Below are positions 34,344-42,166 of a stretch of DNA of 64,000 nucleotides, one piece after another. The translations under genes were made by a program, and so were the position numbers. The notes under the pieces are model-generated. The model saw only the letters and a program-made list of their open reading frames with translations. It did no database searches and was not told the origin of the DNA. This stretch comes from a virus. The stretch lies in IMG/VR virus record IMGVR_UViG_3300028115_001312, positions 1-64,000 of that record, one strand, 5' to 3'. Each line of letters opens with the position of its first letter. Position 1 is the stretch's first letter.

Positions 34344-34622
34344 TTATAAAGAAACTTGCTTGGAAGCTAGAGCTTTGTAACCAGCAGCAATAACTTTTCT
34401 GCTTGGTGTACCTAAAGTATATCTCATACTCTTTCTACCTGTAGTAGACTTTACTTCATTTAAGTAAATTGGGTTACCAGCAAAACGTAATGCTTGGATA
34501 ACTGCCTGCGGATTTCCTGCTTTAAATTTATTACGGATATCTGCACTTGTTAATCGGTTTCCATCTTTAAGAGCATTTAATACTCTTGCTTGTTTAGTCA
34601 TTTTAGTTTTTGTATTAGACAT
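34344..34622 (-). CDS. Small winged-helix-like DNA-binding protein
   Basis: The 92-residue basic protein has a helix-turn-helix pattern RVLNALKDGNRLTSADIRNK and a basic tail. It may be a phage transcription regulator. It forms a unit with a consensus sigma70-type promoter and a perfect terminator, so it is probably expressed early. The target is unknown. Confidence 0.6.
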   Translation of the reverse strand: MSNTKTKMTKQARVLNALKDGNRLTSADIRNKFKAGNPQAVIQALRFAGNPIYLNEVKSTTGRKSMRYTLGTPSRKVIAAGYKALASKQVSL

Positions 34623-34656
34623 AATATTCCTTTCTGTCTTTTAAATGTATAGGCAC

Positions 34657-34685
34657 ATTATATAATAATTTTGTACCCATGTCAA
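34657..34685 (-). promoter_or_regulatory. Consensus sigma70-type promoter for the HTH gene
   Basis: Minus-strand TTGACA (34680-34685), 17-nt spacer, TATAAT (34657-34662). Both boxes are perfect. It begins 1 nt after the small-RNA terminator. Confidence 0.75.
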
Positions 34686-34686
34686 T

Positions 34687-34731
34687 AAAAAGATTACCTT
34701 CTATCATTTAAGTGTGTAAGGCAATCTTTTT
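34687..34731 (-). terminator. Rho-independent terminator
   Basis: On the minus strand AAAAAGATTGCCTT (34718-34731) pairs with AAGGTAATCTTTTT (34687-34700): a 14-bp stem with one mismatch, followed by ATTG. It closes the small-RNA unit. Confidence 0.75.
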
Positions 34732-34806
34732 TATTATGTGTATGTTTTTGAACCTAGACCTCTATGGGCGATCCACGAACTTTCGTTACCTGCGGAATCA
34801 ATTTAT
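34687..34806 (-). ncRNA. Candidate small RNA unit of about 120 nt
   Basis: A minus-strand promoter (34813-34840) would start RNA near 34806, and a strong terminator ends it near 34687. Between them there is no ORF with a ribosome site. The core (34740-34800) is richer in G+C than the surroundings and holds a small hairpin ACGA-AAGT-TCGT. No known RNA family recognised. The 34623-34958 gap otherwise holds promoters only. Confidence 0.5.
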
Positions 34807-34812
34807 ACAGTT

Positions 34813-34840
34813 ATAATAGCATATAATAGGATTGTGTCAA
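34813..34840 (-). promoter_or_regulatory. Sigma70-type promoter of the small-RNA unit
   Basis: Minus-strand TTGACA (34835-34840), 16-nt spacer, TATTAT (34813-34818). Confidence 0.65.
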
Positions 34841-34958
34841 CCAGAAAATGTGTATTTTTTGTATCTAGAACCATATAGCATATGTTTATAAAGAAAAGTT
34901 GTAGTCTAAATAAAACACGATTTTAAAAATCGTTTAATTGCTAGGAAGGAGATCTATT

Positions 34959-35192
34959 ATGGATATCGTAAAAAGCATAAAAACATGGGCAGGAGCACTA
35001 ACTGAAATTGGTGTTAGCCTTATAGCACTAGGCATTGTACTAGAAGTATTGTTTAGTGGACAAAACATTCCGTTTTGGCCAAACATTACTATCATAGACA
35101 ATATCACAGGTATAATCACTGCACTTTCAGCTCAGGGATTAATTGGTCTAGTGGCAGTTTGGATTCTATATCATATATACAATAAAAAGTAA
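34959..35192 (+). CDS. Small conserved phage membrane protein
   Basis: The start ATG 34959 follows GGAGATCTATT. An upstream in-frame start at 34938 lacks a site. The 77-residue product has two hydrophobic regions (about 16-34 and 55-73), MDIVKSIKTWAGALTEIGVS at the start, and resembles small membrane proteins repeatedly seen in marine T4-like phages. It is plus-strand, ended by a strong terminator. Function unknown. Confidence 0.7.
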   Translation: MDIVKSIKTWAGALTEIGVSLIALGIVLEVLFSGQNIPFWPNITIIDNITGIITALSAQGLIGLVAVWILYHIYNKK

Positions 35193-35202
35193 AATAGTAT
35201 AG

Positions 35203-35256
35203 AAAACCGCTTATAGTTGTTGAGCGGTTTTGTCTTGGCGGATTTGCCGCTCAACA
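35203..35256. terminator. Overlapping bidirectional terminators
   Basis: AAAACCGCT (35203-35211) pairs with AGCGGTTTT (35223-35231), ending the plus-strand gene. TGTTGAGCGG (35218-35227) pairs with CCGCTCAACA (35247-35256), directly after the uvsE stop on the minus strand. The two stems share bases and exclude each other on one RNA. Confidence 0.75.
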
Positions 35257-36312
35257 CTATTTAAATAAATTAGCACTTATATTCTGTTGGTACATTTGAT
35301 TGTAAAAGTCAATTGATGCTACTTGTTTGAACTTGCTTTCACACATAATGTCAAATTCTTTGTTAAATTGTATTGCCCATTCATTAACTGCAGAATTCCA
35401 GTACATGTCACTGTGGGCTCTTAGTTTAGCTTTTTTGTAATTGTCTTCAAGTAGAGTATTGTAATTAGGTTTTGTTATTGAACAATGATCAACTAGGTAA
35501 TCTTCTCTGCTGACACTGTAATGTATGACAGGCCTTACACCTCGCCAACTGTCTTTTATGCGAGATACTCTTTCGTCCAGGGGCGAGATGTATTCACCCG
35601 TTTTAACCCAGTGGTGGTGTATATCGAGAACGAGGGCACAGTGTTCCGTAAGTTCGAGACTCGCATCCAGTCCCCATGAATTCTCATCATTCTCGATTGT
35701 AAGGACATTTCTCGATTCCGGAGAAAGTCTTGGGAGGATTGAAATGATGCCTTGTGGACCTTTTCTACCTGCGATATGTACGTTGCATTTGGCGTCCTGG
35801 AAGGACTTGCCATATCCCATGTACCTGAGGACATCGGTGTGATATTCATATTCTTCTATGCTCCTATCAACAATATCTGGATTATCGCTTGCAAGCACAG
35901 TAAACTGACCAGGGTGCATACTAATCCGTACATCAAGAGCACGAGCTTTATCCCCGACAGGTGCAAGATGTGTTTCGAGATACTGGCGTACATCAGGTAA
36001 CTGCCAATAGTAACTCCAACTAGACTCAGTGTAAGCAGGCAATATGCTACTGCCCAATCGAACCATTCGTAACTCATTAGGTAAACTCCCTACGTAAGTA
36101 ATTAGTCTTTCAACACTTTTAATATTGTGTTGCATAATATCCCACAAACGTTGTTCTGCAACTTCTTTAGTCTGTCTGTTAAGCCATGTAATAGTTGTAG
36201 TACGTTCATTAAGTGGACGTTCTATTTCTTCTAACTGTTTTTTCTTTAGTGTACGGTCTGGATGAAAATACTTACATGCAAACCCAATACGATGTATACT
36301 GTTATCAAACAT
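35257..36312 (-). CDS. uvsE: UV damage endonuclease (UvdE/UvsE family)
   Basis: The 351-residue TIM-barrel protein carries family motifs: RIGFACKYF at the start, RISMHPGQFTVL, TIENDENSWGL and LVLDIHHHW. These provide the metal-binding His and Glu residues of UVDE, which nicks 5' of UV photoproducts. The length fits the bacterial enzyme. The middle of the gene (about 35,500-35,870) has more C- and G-ending codons than either end, a possible sign of recombination. A sigma70-type promoter is upstream. Confidence 0.9.
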   Translation of the reverse strand: MFDNSIHRIGFACKYFHPDRTLKKKQLEEIERPLNERTTTITWLNRQTKEVAEQRLWDIMQHNIKSVERLITYVGSLPNELRMVRLGSSILPAYTESSWSYYWQLPDVRQYLETHLAPVGDKARALDVRISMHPGQFTVLASDNPDIVDRSIEEYEYHTDVLRYMGYGKSFQDAKCNVHIAGRKGPQGIISILPRLSPESRNVLTIENDENSWGLDASLELTEHCALVLDIHHHWVKTGEYISPLDERVSRIKDSWRGVRPVIHYSVSREDYLVDHCSITKPNYNTLLEDNYKKAKLRAHSDMYWNSAVNEWAIQFNKEFDIMCESKFKQVASIDFYNQMYQQNISANLFK

Positions 36313-36318
36313 ATACTT

Positions 36319-36346
36319 AATATAGCATATAAACTAGGTATGTCAA
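36319..36346 (-). promoter_or_regulatory. Sigma70-type promoter for uvsE
   Basis: Minus-strand TTGACA (36341-36346), 16-nt spacer, TATATT (36319-36324). Confidence 0.6.
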
Positions 36347-36355
36347 CCTATCAAA

Positions 36356-36412
36356 CCGTCAATTTTTTGTACCAAAAATCGGTACAAATTATTGTTCCGT
36401 CAATTTTTTGTA
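36356..36412. repeat. Direct repeats flanking an inverted repeat in a divergent promoter region
   Basis: CCGTCAATTTTTTGTA occurs twice (36356-36371 and 36397-36412). Between and overlapping them is TTTGTACC-N7-GGTACAAA (36366-36373, 36381-36388). It lies between the uvsE promoter and the late promoter of the exported-protein operon, so a regulatory protein site is likely. Confidence 0.55.
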
Positions 36413-36437
36413 TCGCTGGAAAATACGACAAACAACC

Positions 36438-36445
36438 TATAAATA
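36438..36445 (+). promoter_or_regulatory. Late promoter TATAAATA
   Basis: An exact plus-strand TATAAATA, about 79 nt before the first gene of the exported-protein operon. Confidence 0.6.
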
Positions 36446-36523
36446 TTTGTATAAATTTATTAAAAGAGAGGCTTACATAAATATTATTACATATGACAAT
36501 ATTGTCTTACAAAGAGAGAATCT

Positions 36524-37069
36524 ATGATTAGAAAAATATTTATTTACAGCCTAGCTGTATTCTTCATTGGCATGGCTAATGCAGAAACAATAGTAACAGA
36601 AAGCACAACGAACAGTAAAATTATTACTGAAGGAAATATGGAAACAACTGTAAAATCACCACCACCGAGTGCTATTAGTCCGCAGTTTAGTAGTGGCAGT
36701 AATAGTGATTTATGTACAATTGGTGTTGCCGGTGCAGTACAAACACAGATATTAGGTATAAGTGCAGGTACTACATTTACAGAAGACAACTGTATAAGAT
36801 TAAAAAATGCAAAGACACTATATGACATGGGCATGAAAGTTGCTGCAGTTAGTGTAATGTGTCAGGATAAGAAAGTATTTGATGCTATGATGATGGCAGG
36901 TACACCATGTCCTTATGAAGGTAAAATTGGAGAGGCAGCCAAGATTGGTTGGGAATCACACGAAGATAAAAAGAAACATGAAAAGAACGGTAAGGAAGAA
37001 CAAGTAGATGTTAAAAAAGCTGCTACTTGGAGTATTGGTGGGATTTTATCCCTACTATTGTTACTCTGA
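36524..37069 (+). CDS. Exported protein with C-terminal hydrophobic end
   Basis: A signal peptide (residues 1-20, ending MANA) precedes a mature domain with four cysteines, a lysine/glutamate-rich linker (about 145-165) and a C-terminal hydrophobic stretch (SIGGILSLLLLL). The topology suggests a periplasmic domain tethered to the inner membrane. First gene of a six-gene plus-strand operon. No family recognised. Confidence 0.6.
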   Translation: MIRKIFIYSLAVFFIGMANAETIVTESTTNSKIITEGNMETTVKSPPPSAISPQFSSGSNSDLCTIGVAGAVQTQILGISAGTTFTEDNCIRLKNAKTLYDMGMKVAAVSVMCQDKKVFDAMMMAGTPCPYEGKIGEAAKIGWESHEDKKKHEKNGKEEQVDVKKAATWSIGGILSLLLLL

Positions 37070-37901
37070 TAACATTGCACCATATTATGGTACGACTGGT
37101 AATGCTGCTCAAAGCGGACACAGTTGGAGTATGAAAGATGTACTACCTGCACCACCTGGCTTAGATATTAATGGAGTATTTTATAGATACACTGCAAATA
37201 AAAATCCTGAAGATGATATGAAAGTTCATGTACAAAATAAAAATGCAAACGGTACTGGATATGTTTTTAGAGATACAGAAGACTGGTCAGGTGCACCAGG
37301 AGGAATAGAAGTTAGAAAGGTTATTGGAATAGGTGATATCCCTAGAGAAGCATGGGGAGATGGTTCTATAGAAGTAGAGGGTACAGGTACTGTAGATGAT
37401 GCGAGTGTTATCTACAGTTACAAAGTTGATCCTTGTTATGACCCACAATTTAGTCCAAGTTGTCCAGGGTATAAGACACCAGTGCCTGTTGTACCTACAG
37501 TTAATCTAGATGATTTATATGATGCTACAAAAGATGAGTTTGTTAATTTAAACGATGAGGAAAAATTATCTATAGAAGAAAATGAAGAAAGACTAGCTGA
37601 GGAAGAAGAAAAAGAAAAAGAAGAAGCTGAAGAAAAGAAGAGAAAGTATAGATTAGAAAAATTAATGTCAGCATCTGATACTGCAGCACTTTTTGCAGAA
37701 AATCAAAGAATAGAACAAATGAATAATATTATGCAAAATCAGATTAATAATACGTATCTTGCCGCAACTATACCAGGTGGTCAGTACAAAGAAACAATTA
37801 GATTGGTAGATGCTAAACTACCAGATAGCAAAGCCGGGTTGAGAAACGGCTTAGCACAACAGATATTGCATGAGAAAATGATTTCTCAGCAATACAAATA
37901 G
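37008..37901 (+). CDS. Exported protein with coiled coil
   Basis: The start overlaps the preceding gene by 62 nt. A signal-peptide-like N-terminus (KLLLGVLVGFYPYYCYS) is followed by a beta-rich domain with a cysteine pair, then a very acidic/basic heptad region (about 190-225) and a helical end. No family recognised. It probably acts with its operon neighbours in the envelope. Confidence 0.6.
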   Translation: MLKKLLLGVLVGFYPYYCYSDNIAPYYGTTGNAAQSGHSWSMKDVLPAPPGLDINGVFYRYTANKNPEDDMKVHVQNKNANGTGYVFRDTEDWSGAPGGIEVRKVIGIGDIPREAWGDGSIEVEGTGTVDDASVIYSYKVDPCYDPQFSPSCPGYKTPVPVVPTVNLDDLYDATKDEFVNLNDEEKLSIEENEERLAEEEEKEKEEAEEKKRKYRLEKLMSASDTAALFAENQRIEQMNNIMQNQINNTYLAATIPGGQYKETIRLVDAKLPDSKAGLRNGLAQQILHEKMISQQYK

Positions 37902-37910
37902 GAGAGAAAA

Positions 37911-38414
37911 ATGCTCAAAAAGGCAAGTATAATAGTTGCTATGAGTTTATTCACATTATCAGCACAAGCTGTTGATGTACCAATAAGTGGAACTGTGCAA
38001 TCACGTTGTGTAATAACAACTGATACACCAGGTACATATGGAAACCCAAATGCTTATACACTAACAACAGCTGCCGCCGACGGTGGTGTACAGCCTATTG
38101 TAAGATATGATGTAACATTGGCTGATGCTTATTATGCACAAATTACTACACCAACTTCATTTAGTACTAGCCCGTCACTTAATGATACAGTATCATGGAC
38201 AGGCTCTACAGAAGTTAGTAGCGTAAGTGATGCAACAGGCATGGCAGGTTATGAAAGTGCAAAGACAGTATCTGGACAAACTACACAGTTTGATCTAACC
38301 GCAACTGGTTCTACATGGTTTAAGTCTACTTCGGTTGCTACAAATGGTGGAAACAAAGCATTTCCAGGTGGTAACTATTCAGCAACAATTGAAGCGGTGT
38401 GTGTAGCAAAGTAA
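37911..38414 (+). CDS. Exported beta-sandwich protein, pilin-like
   Basis: A signal peptide (1-20, ending AQA) is followed by a small-residue-rich, threonine-rich beta domain with one cysteine near each end (SRCVITT and EAVCVAK). This pattern resembles fimbrial or spore-coat-U-type subunits in which the two cysteines form a disulfide. The resemblance is by eye. A clear SD (GGAGAG) precedes the ATG. Confidence 0.5.
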   Translation: MLKKASIIVAMSLFTLSAQAVDVPISGTVQSRCVITTDTPGTYGNPNAYTLTTAAADGGVQPIVRYDVTLADAYYAQITTPTSFSTSPSLNDTVSWTGSTEVSSVSDATGMAGYESAKTVSGQTTQFDLTATGSTWFKSTSVATNGGNKAFPGGNYSATIEAVCVAK

Positions 38415-38798
38415 ATGTATAAATATTTTATAACATTATGGTTGATTCTGTTTTCTCATGGTGCTTTTAGTCATGAGATGACTCCAACTTATCCTAAATG
38501 GAGTTATGCATATATGGATGATTTAATTGTCACCCGTATGCAAATTTTCAATAAAAGGAATGATGTTGAATATTATGAGATAGGAGTGTTCGATAAAGAC
38601 TGGAGACCTATTCCATTTGTATCTCAATATACAATATTGAATATAAAATATTTGGAACGTGCAGAAGTAGATGTTTATATTAGAGAAGTTGACAAATACA
38701 ATGCTGAATACGTATGTAGTAGGTCAAAGATGAGGAATGAGGATTTAAAATCTTCAAGTATATCATCTAAAATATGTTCTAGATTCAAGCATGAATAG
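38415..38798 (+). CDS. Exported single-domain protein, chaperone-like
   Basis: A signal peptide (1-19) leads into an Ig-like beta pattern (TRMQIFNKRNDVEYYEIGVF), such as in domain 1 of periplasmic pilus chaperones, but only one domain is present. It starts directly after the stop of the pilin-like gene (TAAATG). A chaperone-subunit relation is a hypothesis. Confidence 0.45.
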   Translation: MYKYFITLWLILFSHGAFSHEMTPTYPKWSYAYMDDLIVTRMQIFNKRNDVEYYEIGVFDKDWRPIPFVSQYTILNIKYLERAEVDVYIREVDKYNAEYVCSRSKMRNEDLKSSSISSKICSRFKHE

Positions 38799-38800
38799 GT

Positions 38801-39232
38801 ATGAAAAAATTTGTATTTACAACACTAACACTTACAGTTTTATCTAGCACAGCATTCGCCAATAGCAGTTCATTAAATCTTCAATTACCAAACGCATCGG
38901 GTAATTATTCTAGCGATAAATTTAAAGCAGGCGATTTAGATTGCCAAAATGCTATTGGTGGTAGTACCAATTTGGAATTTGGTGTGACTGGTATAATAGA
39001 CAACTATCAAAGTCCTTTTGACGACAATACAACTATAGGCAACAGTACTAAGGATGTTGGAGTATATGCAAGAATCACAATACCGCTTGACGGTCCTAAA
39101 GAACGTATTAACTGTAACACACTCTATCAATTAGAATTAAAGAAGAAAAGATTGGAAGTTTTAAAATTAGAGCAAGAACTTAAAAAGTTAAGAGAATTAC
39201 AAAGCCAATCTAAACAAGGTTTGGAGAAATAA
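38801..39232 (+). CDS. Exported protein with C-terminal coiled coil
   Basis: A signal peptide ends at about TAFA (residue 20). The mature part is beta-rich (GVYARITIPL) with two cysteines, then a long charged helix (LKKKRLEVLKLEQELKKLRE). The beta-plus-helix form fits a membrane-associated or oligomeric part of an envelope complex. No family recognised. Confidence 0.5.
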   Translation: MKKFVFTTLTLTVLSSTAFANSSSLNLQLPNASGNYSSDKFKAGDLDCQNAIGGSTNLEFGVTGIIDNYQSPFDDNTTIGNSTKDVGVYARITIPLDGPKERINCNTLYQLELKKKRLEVLKLEQELKKLRELQSQSKQGLEK

Positions 39233-39233
39233 C

Positions 39234-39767
39234 ATGGCAAAAGATTTAGGTGAAGAAATTGAAAACATGGAAGAAGGTATAGAGAACTTAAAGAATAAAC
39301 AGTTCCGTATCCTTGGCTTCAAAGTTAGTTTTATGTCAATATCTGCTCTTATTGCAGTTATTGGTAGTGTACTTGGTGCATTGTATGGTGGCTTTTTAAT
39401 GTATCAAAAAGTAGAACAGGCTATAGAATTTGTAGAACAACAAGAAGAATACGAAGCAAAAATCAATGCATATGACAAACGTATGCAAATCATGGAATCC
39501 AAAATGGAAGACACTGTAGAATATACACGTGACATCAAAGGCGGGTTGCGTGATGATATACTACGTATTGAACAACAAGCAGACAGAACAGAAGACATGG
39601 TTCGTAAAAGTGTGGACGATGTCCGTAACATGATAACTGATGCCGAAAGTAGATTTGAAACTAAAAGAGATAGTTTGAGAGAAACAGTGAATCGTGATAC
39701 TAAAGAACTAGAAGATAGACTTATGCGTAAAATACAACGGGCATTAGACAATCCGTTAGCAAATTAA
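39234..39767 (+). CDS. Membrane-anchored long coiled-coil protein
   Basis: A soluble helical start (1-33), a single membrane segment (about residues 36-62, AVIGSVLGALYGGFLM) and about 110 residues of strongly charged coiled coil with regular heptads. GGAG precedes the start. Its end overlaps by 4 nt the convergent HAD-nucleotidyltransferase gene. Confidence 0.6.
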   Translation: MAKDLGEEIENMEEGIENLKNKQFRILGFKVSFMSISALIAVIGSVLGALYGGFLMYQKVEQAIEFVEQQEEYEAKINAYDKRMQIMESKMEDTVEYTRDIKGGLRDDILRIEQQADRTEDMVRKSVDDVRNMITDAESRFETKRDSLRETVNRDTKELEDRLMRKIQRALDNPLAN

Positions 39768-41137
39768 TAAGTTCCACTATAATTGGCTAAAAAATGTGTA
39801 AGATCTTCAGGTGTACCTAATCCCCACATTCCTTCTGGATTAATATGCTTAATCCTTACTTTACCTCCACCTTGTATAAATTCATTAAACACAGGACATA
39901 CATAAAATTCGTTATTAGTTCTAATGTTCTTATCAATCATCTGAAGTGCAGAACTAACGTAATCACAACCACGTGCCCAATAATAGATACCAACAGTGGC
40001 GTTAATCGAAATAGGTTGTTTTTCAGCAACTTGGGTAACCCATCCATTTTGGTCTGTACGTGCATAACTCCATTTTGGATGTGTGCTTTCAAACGTGAGG
40101 ATGCCACCTCCCACGCCCTCTGTTGAAAATGCATAAAGGACTTCGTTTGAGTTCCATTCGACGAATTGGTCCGAGTTCGCGATGATGAGCGGGTCTTCAT
40201 TGTCTATATACTCCTTTGCTAAAAGCGTTGTACAGGCAGCGCCTTCAGTTACACCTTCAACTTGTACAATGGTACAATCAGGTTTTACTAGATTTAAAAC
40301 TGTTTCTAAATTATACTTTTCGTAATGTTCTTTTTGCACTATAAAAATGTAGTTTGCTTCAATATTTAAATTGTCTACTACAACTTGTATCATAGGCTTA
40401 TTACCTACTTCTATAAGAGGTTTAGGAAATGTGTATCCTTGTTCAGCAAATCTACTTCCTGCACCTGCCATTGGTATTAGTACATTCATTTTTTTACTCT
40501 TCCATGGTATATTACGTTTAGGTTCTTCATATTCTTCTATAGCATCTAGCACTTTGCTCAAGTAAATATCTTTAGTATCCTCTACTGCTAGTAAATTTGC
40601 ACCACTATCTAATACTGCTTGTCTACCTATATGACTGTCTTCTATTATAAGTGTTTCGCTAGGCTTACAGTTTGCAGTAAGCATACATTTAAAATACATT
40701 TCAAAGTGTGGTTTAGGTTTTTCAACATCTTCATTACTATACCAAAAATCAAAATATTCTATAAGGTTTAATTTAAGCAAACTCATTTTTACTGTGTCGC
40801 GAACTGCATTGCTTGCACAGGCTAGTGTATAACCTCTGTCTTTCAACTCGCGACACATGTCCGTAAAATCGTCTCGAGGTTCAACAGTCTCTTTTAGTAT
40901 ATCAACTGTTGCCTTTTGTTTGGCCCTGGCGATTGACGCATGACGATCCGTGGGCAAGCCTTTACGTTCTGATAGCATATTTAATTTGGACCTGGTAGGC
41001 AAACCATCATAGTTTGCTAAATGTTCTTCTATACTAATGGCATACTCATCACCCAAAGCACGGTTAAGAGCTTCGTAATGAATCTGCTTGCTATCTATAA
41101 GGACACCATCTAAGTCAAATATGACTAATTTAATCAT
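39764..41137 (-). CDS. HAD phosphatase fused to a sugar nucleotidyltransferase
   Basis: The N-terminal half has the HAD motifs FDLDGVLIDS (residues 7-16) and ASNAVRD. From about residue 216 the protein is a second enzyme: a nucleotidyltransferase with the activation loop LIPMAGAGSRFAEQGYTFPK and a metal-binding IIANSDQFVEW. The fusion would convert or clear sugar phosphates and activate a sugar to NDP-sugar. A patch near 40,020-40,210 has G/C-ending codons unlike its surroundings. Confidence 0.8.
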   Translation of the reverse strand: MIKLVIFDLDGVLIDSKQIHYEALNRALGDEYAISIEEHLANYDGLPTRSKLNMLSERKGLPTDRHASIARAKQKATVDILKETVEPRDDFTDMCRELKDRGYTLACASNAVRDTVKMSLLKLNLIEYFDFWYSNEDVEKPKPHFEMYFKCMLTANCKPSETLIIEDSHIGRQAVLDSGANLLAVEDTKDIYLSKVLDAIEEYEEPKRNIPWKSKKMNVLIPMAGAGSRFAEQGYTFPKPLIEVGNKPMIQVVVDNLNIEANYIFIVQKEHYEKYNLETVLNLVKPDCTIVQVEGVTEGAACTTLLAKEYIDNEDPLIIANSDQFVEWNSNEVLYAFSTEGVGGGILTFESTHPKWSYARTDQNGWVTQVAEKQPISINATVGIYYWARGCDYVSSALQMIDKNIRTNNEFYVCPVFNEFIQGGGKVRIKHINPEGMWGLGTPEDLTHFLANYSGTY

Positions 41138-41562
41138 TTATATTGTCCGATATAATCACTACATACACCTGCATATTCACTTACATCTAAATGTGTTGCT
41201 GGCATGACTGCAATACAATTATGACCTGCGTTAGGTTTACCAGGATAAGCCCAGGTCCAGCCTTGACTTGTAATTGTGTAATCATCATCCTGATGCCAAA
41301 ACCAATGTATACCCCAACCATTTAAATTATCAATTGCTAACTTATTTTTACAATGCACAACTATTTTAGGATGATTTAAAAAACGACTATCTGTTTTATA
41401 TTGTGGAGCATCATGCCCTAACCAAAGTTCTCCGTTTACTTTTCCCCATATATCTACTTCACAATAATAGCCAGATTTAATTGCTTCAATTATGTACCCT
41501 TGATTATTTTCCCTTTCAGGATCTCTTCCCTCAATGTTCCCTCTATGACTGATTAAGTACAT
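41134..41562 (-). CDS. GDPD-like phosphodiesterase domain
   Basis: The 142-residue protein begins MYLISHRGN, has EVDIWGKVNGELWLGHD and later HCKNKLA, matching the HRG, E-x-D and H motifs of glycerophosphodiester phosphodiesterases. At 142 residues it is shorter than the typical 240-residue domain, so activity is uncertain. It might act on glycans or phospholipid headgroups. Confidence 0.6.
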   Translation of the reverse strand: MYLISHRGNIEGRDPERENNQGYIIEAIKSGYYCEVDIWGKVNGELWLGHDAPQYKTDSRFLNHPKIVVHCKNKLAIDNLNGWGIHWFWHQDDDYTITSQGWTWAYPGKPNAGHNCIAVMPATHLDVSEYAGVCSDYIGQYK

Positions 41563-42166
41563 CTATCAATTCTCCTAATTCTTGAAATTGTAAATTTGGG
41601 AATACCTCATTACTCCAACCCATAGGTTTTTGCCAATTACCTATATTTGGCTGGCAAAATACAAACTGTGTAGTAGTATATTTTTGAAAAAACATTACAA
41701 ACTGTTTTATCCAAAAACTAGGATCTACTGCAGGAGCAATTACATCTGCATAGTTTTCTGTGCCTTTATATAGATTATTATGTTTAGATCCACTACTCCA
41801 AAAGTCATGTCCTATGACAATAATAATATTAGGTTTGTGTTGTAGTGCAACATTTACTGCATGTAATCCACTGCCCATATGGAAACTTTGTGTATGCTTT
41901 TCTTTTTCTTCCCAGGGCAGTTCTGGTAGTTGTCTAAAGTTATCATAAGGAAAGAAACTGTACCAATCTTTGCGTGTATAGACTAAACCTTTATAACCTT
42001 TGCTTACTGTTTCCATAGCCATACGTCTATCACAACATATTAAATGATCTACTTCTGTATCTCTAAAAACTGCATTGGCTCCGTATAGCTCTCCATATTG
42101 TTTTAACTTTGCTAAATTAAAACCTGCACGACTTTCACCATTACCTATACAGAAAACAATTTTCAT
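41543..42166 (-). CDS. Uncharacterised Rossmann-like protein
   Basis: The 207-residue protein starts with FCIGNGESRAGFNL and has a GSGLHAVNVAL stretch, in the style of glycosyltransferase-29/42 or DUF115-like sugar-transfer proteins. The assignment is weak. Its place in a sugar-modifying cluster supports a glycan role. Overlaps both neighbours. Confidence 0.5.
   Translation of the reverse strand: MKIVFCIGNGESRAGFNLAKLKQYGELYGANAVFRDTEVDHLICCDRRMAMETVSKGYKGLVYTRKDWYSFFPYDNFRQLPELPWEEKEKHTQSFHMGSGLHAVNVALQHKPNIIIVIGHDFWSSGSKHNNLYKGTENYADVIAPAVDPSFWIKQFVMFFQKYTTTQFVFCQPNIGNWQKPMGWSNEVFPNLQFQELGELIDVLNQS

Noticed and set aside
34740-34800. tmRNA-like reading of the small RNA (frame D-S-A-G-N-E...)
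   Set aside because: No tRNA-like ends or T-arm and no tag sequence; a coding frame without SD is chance.
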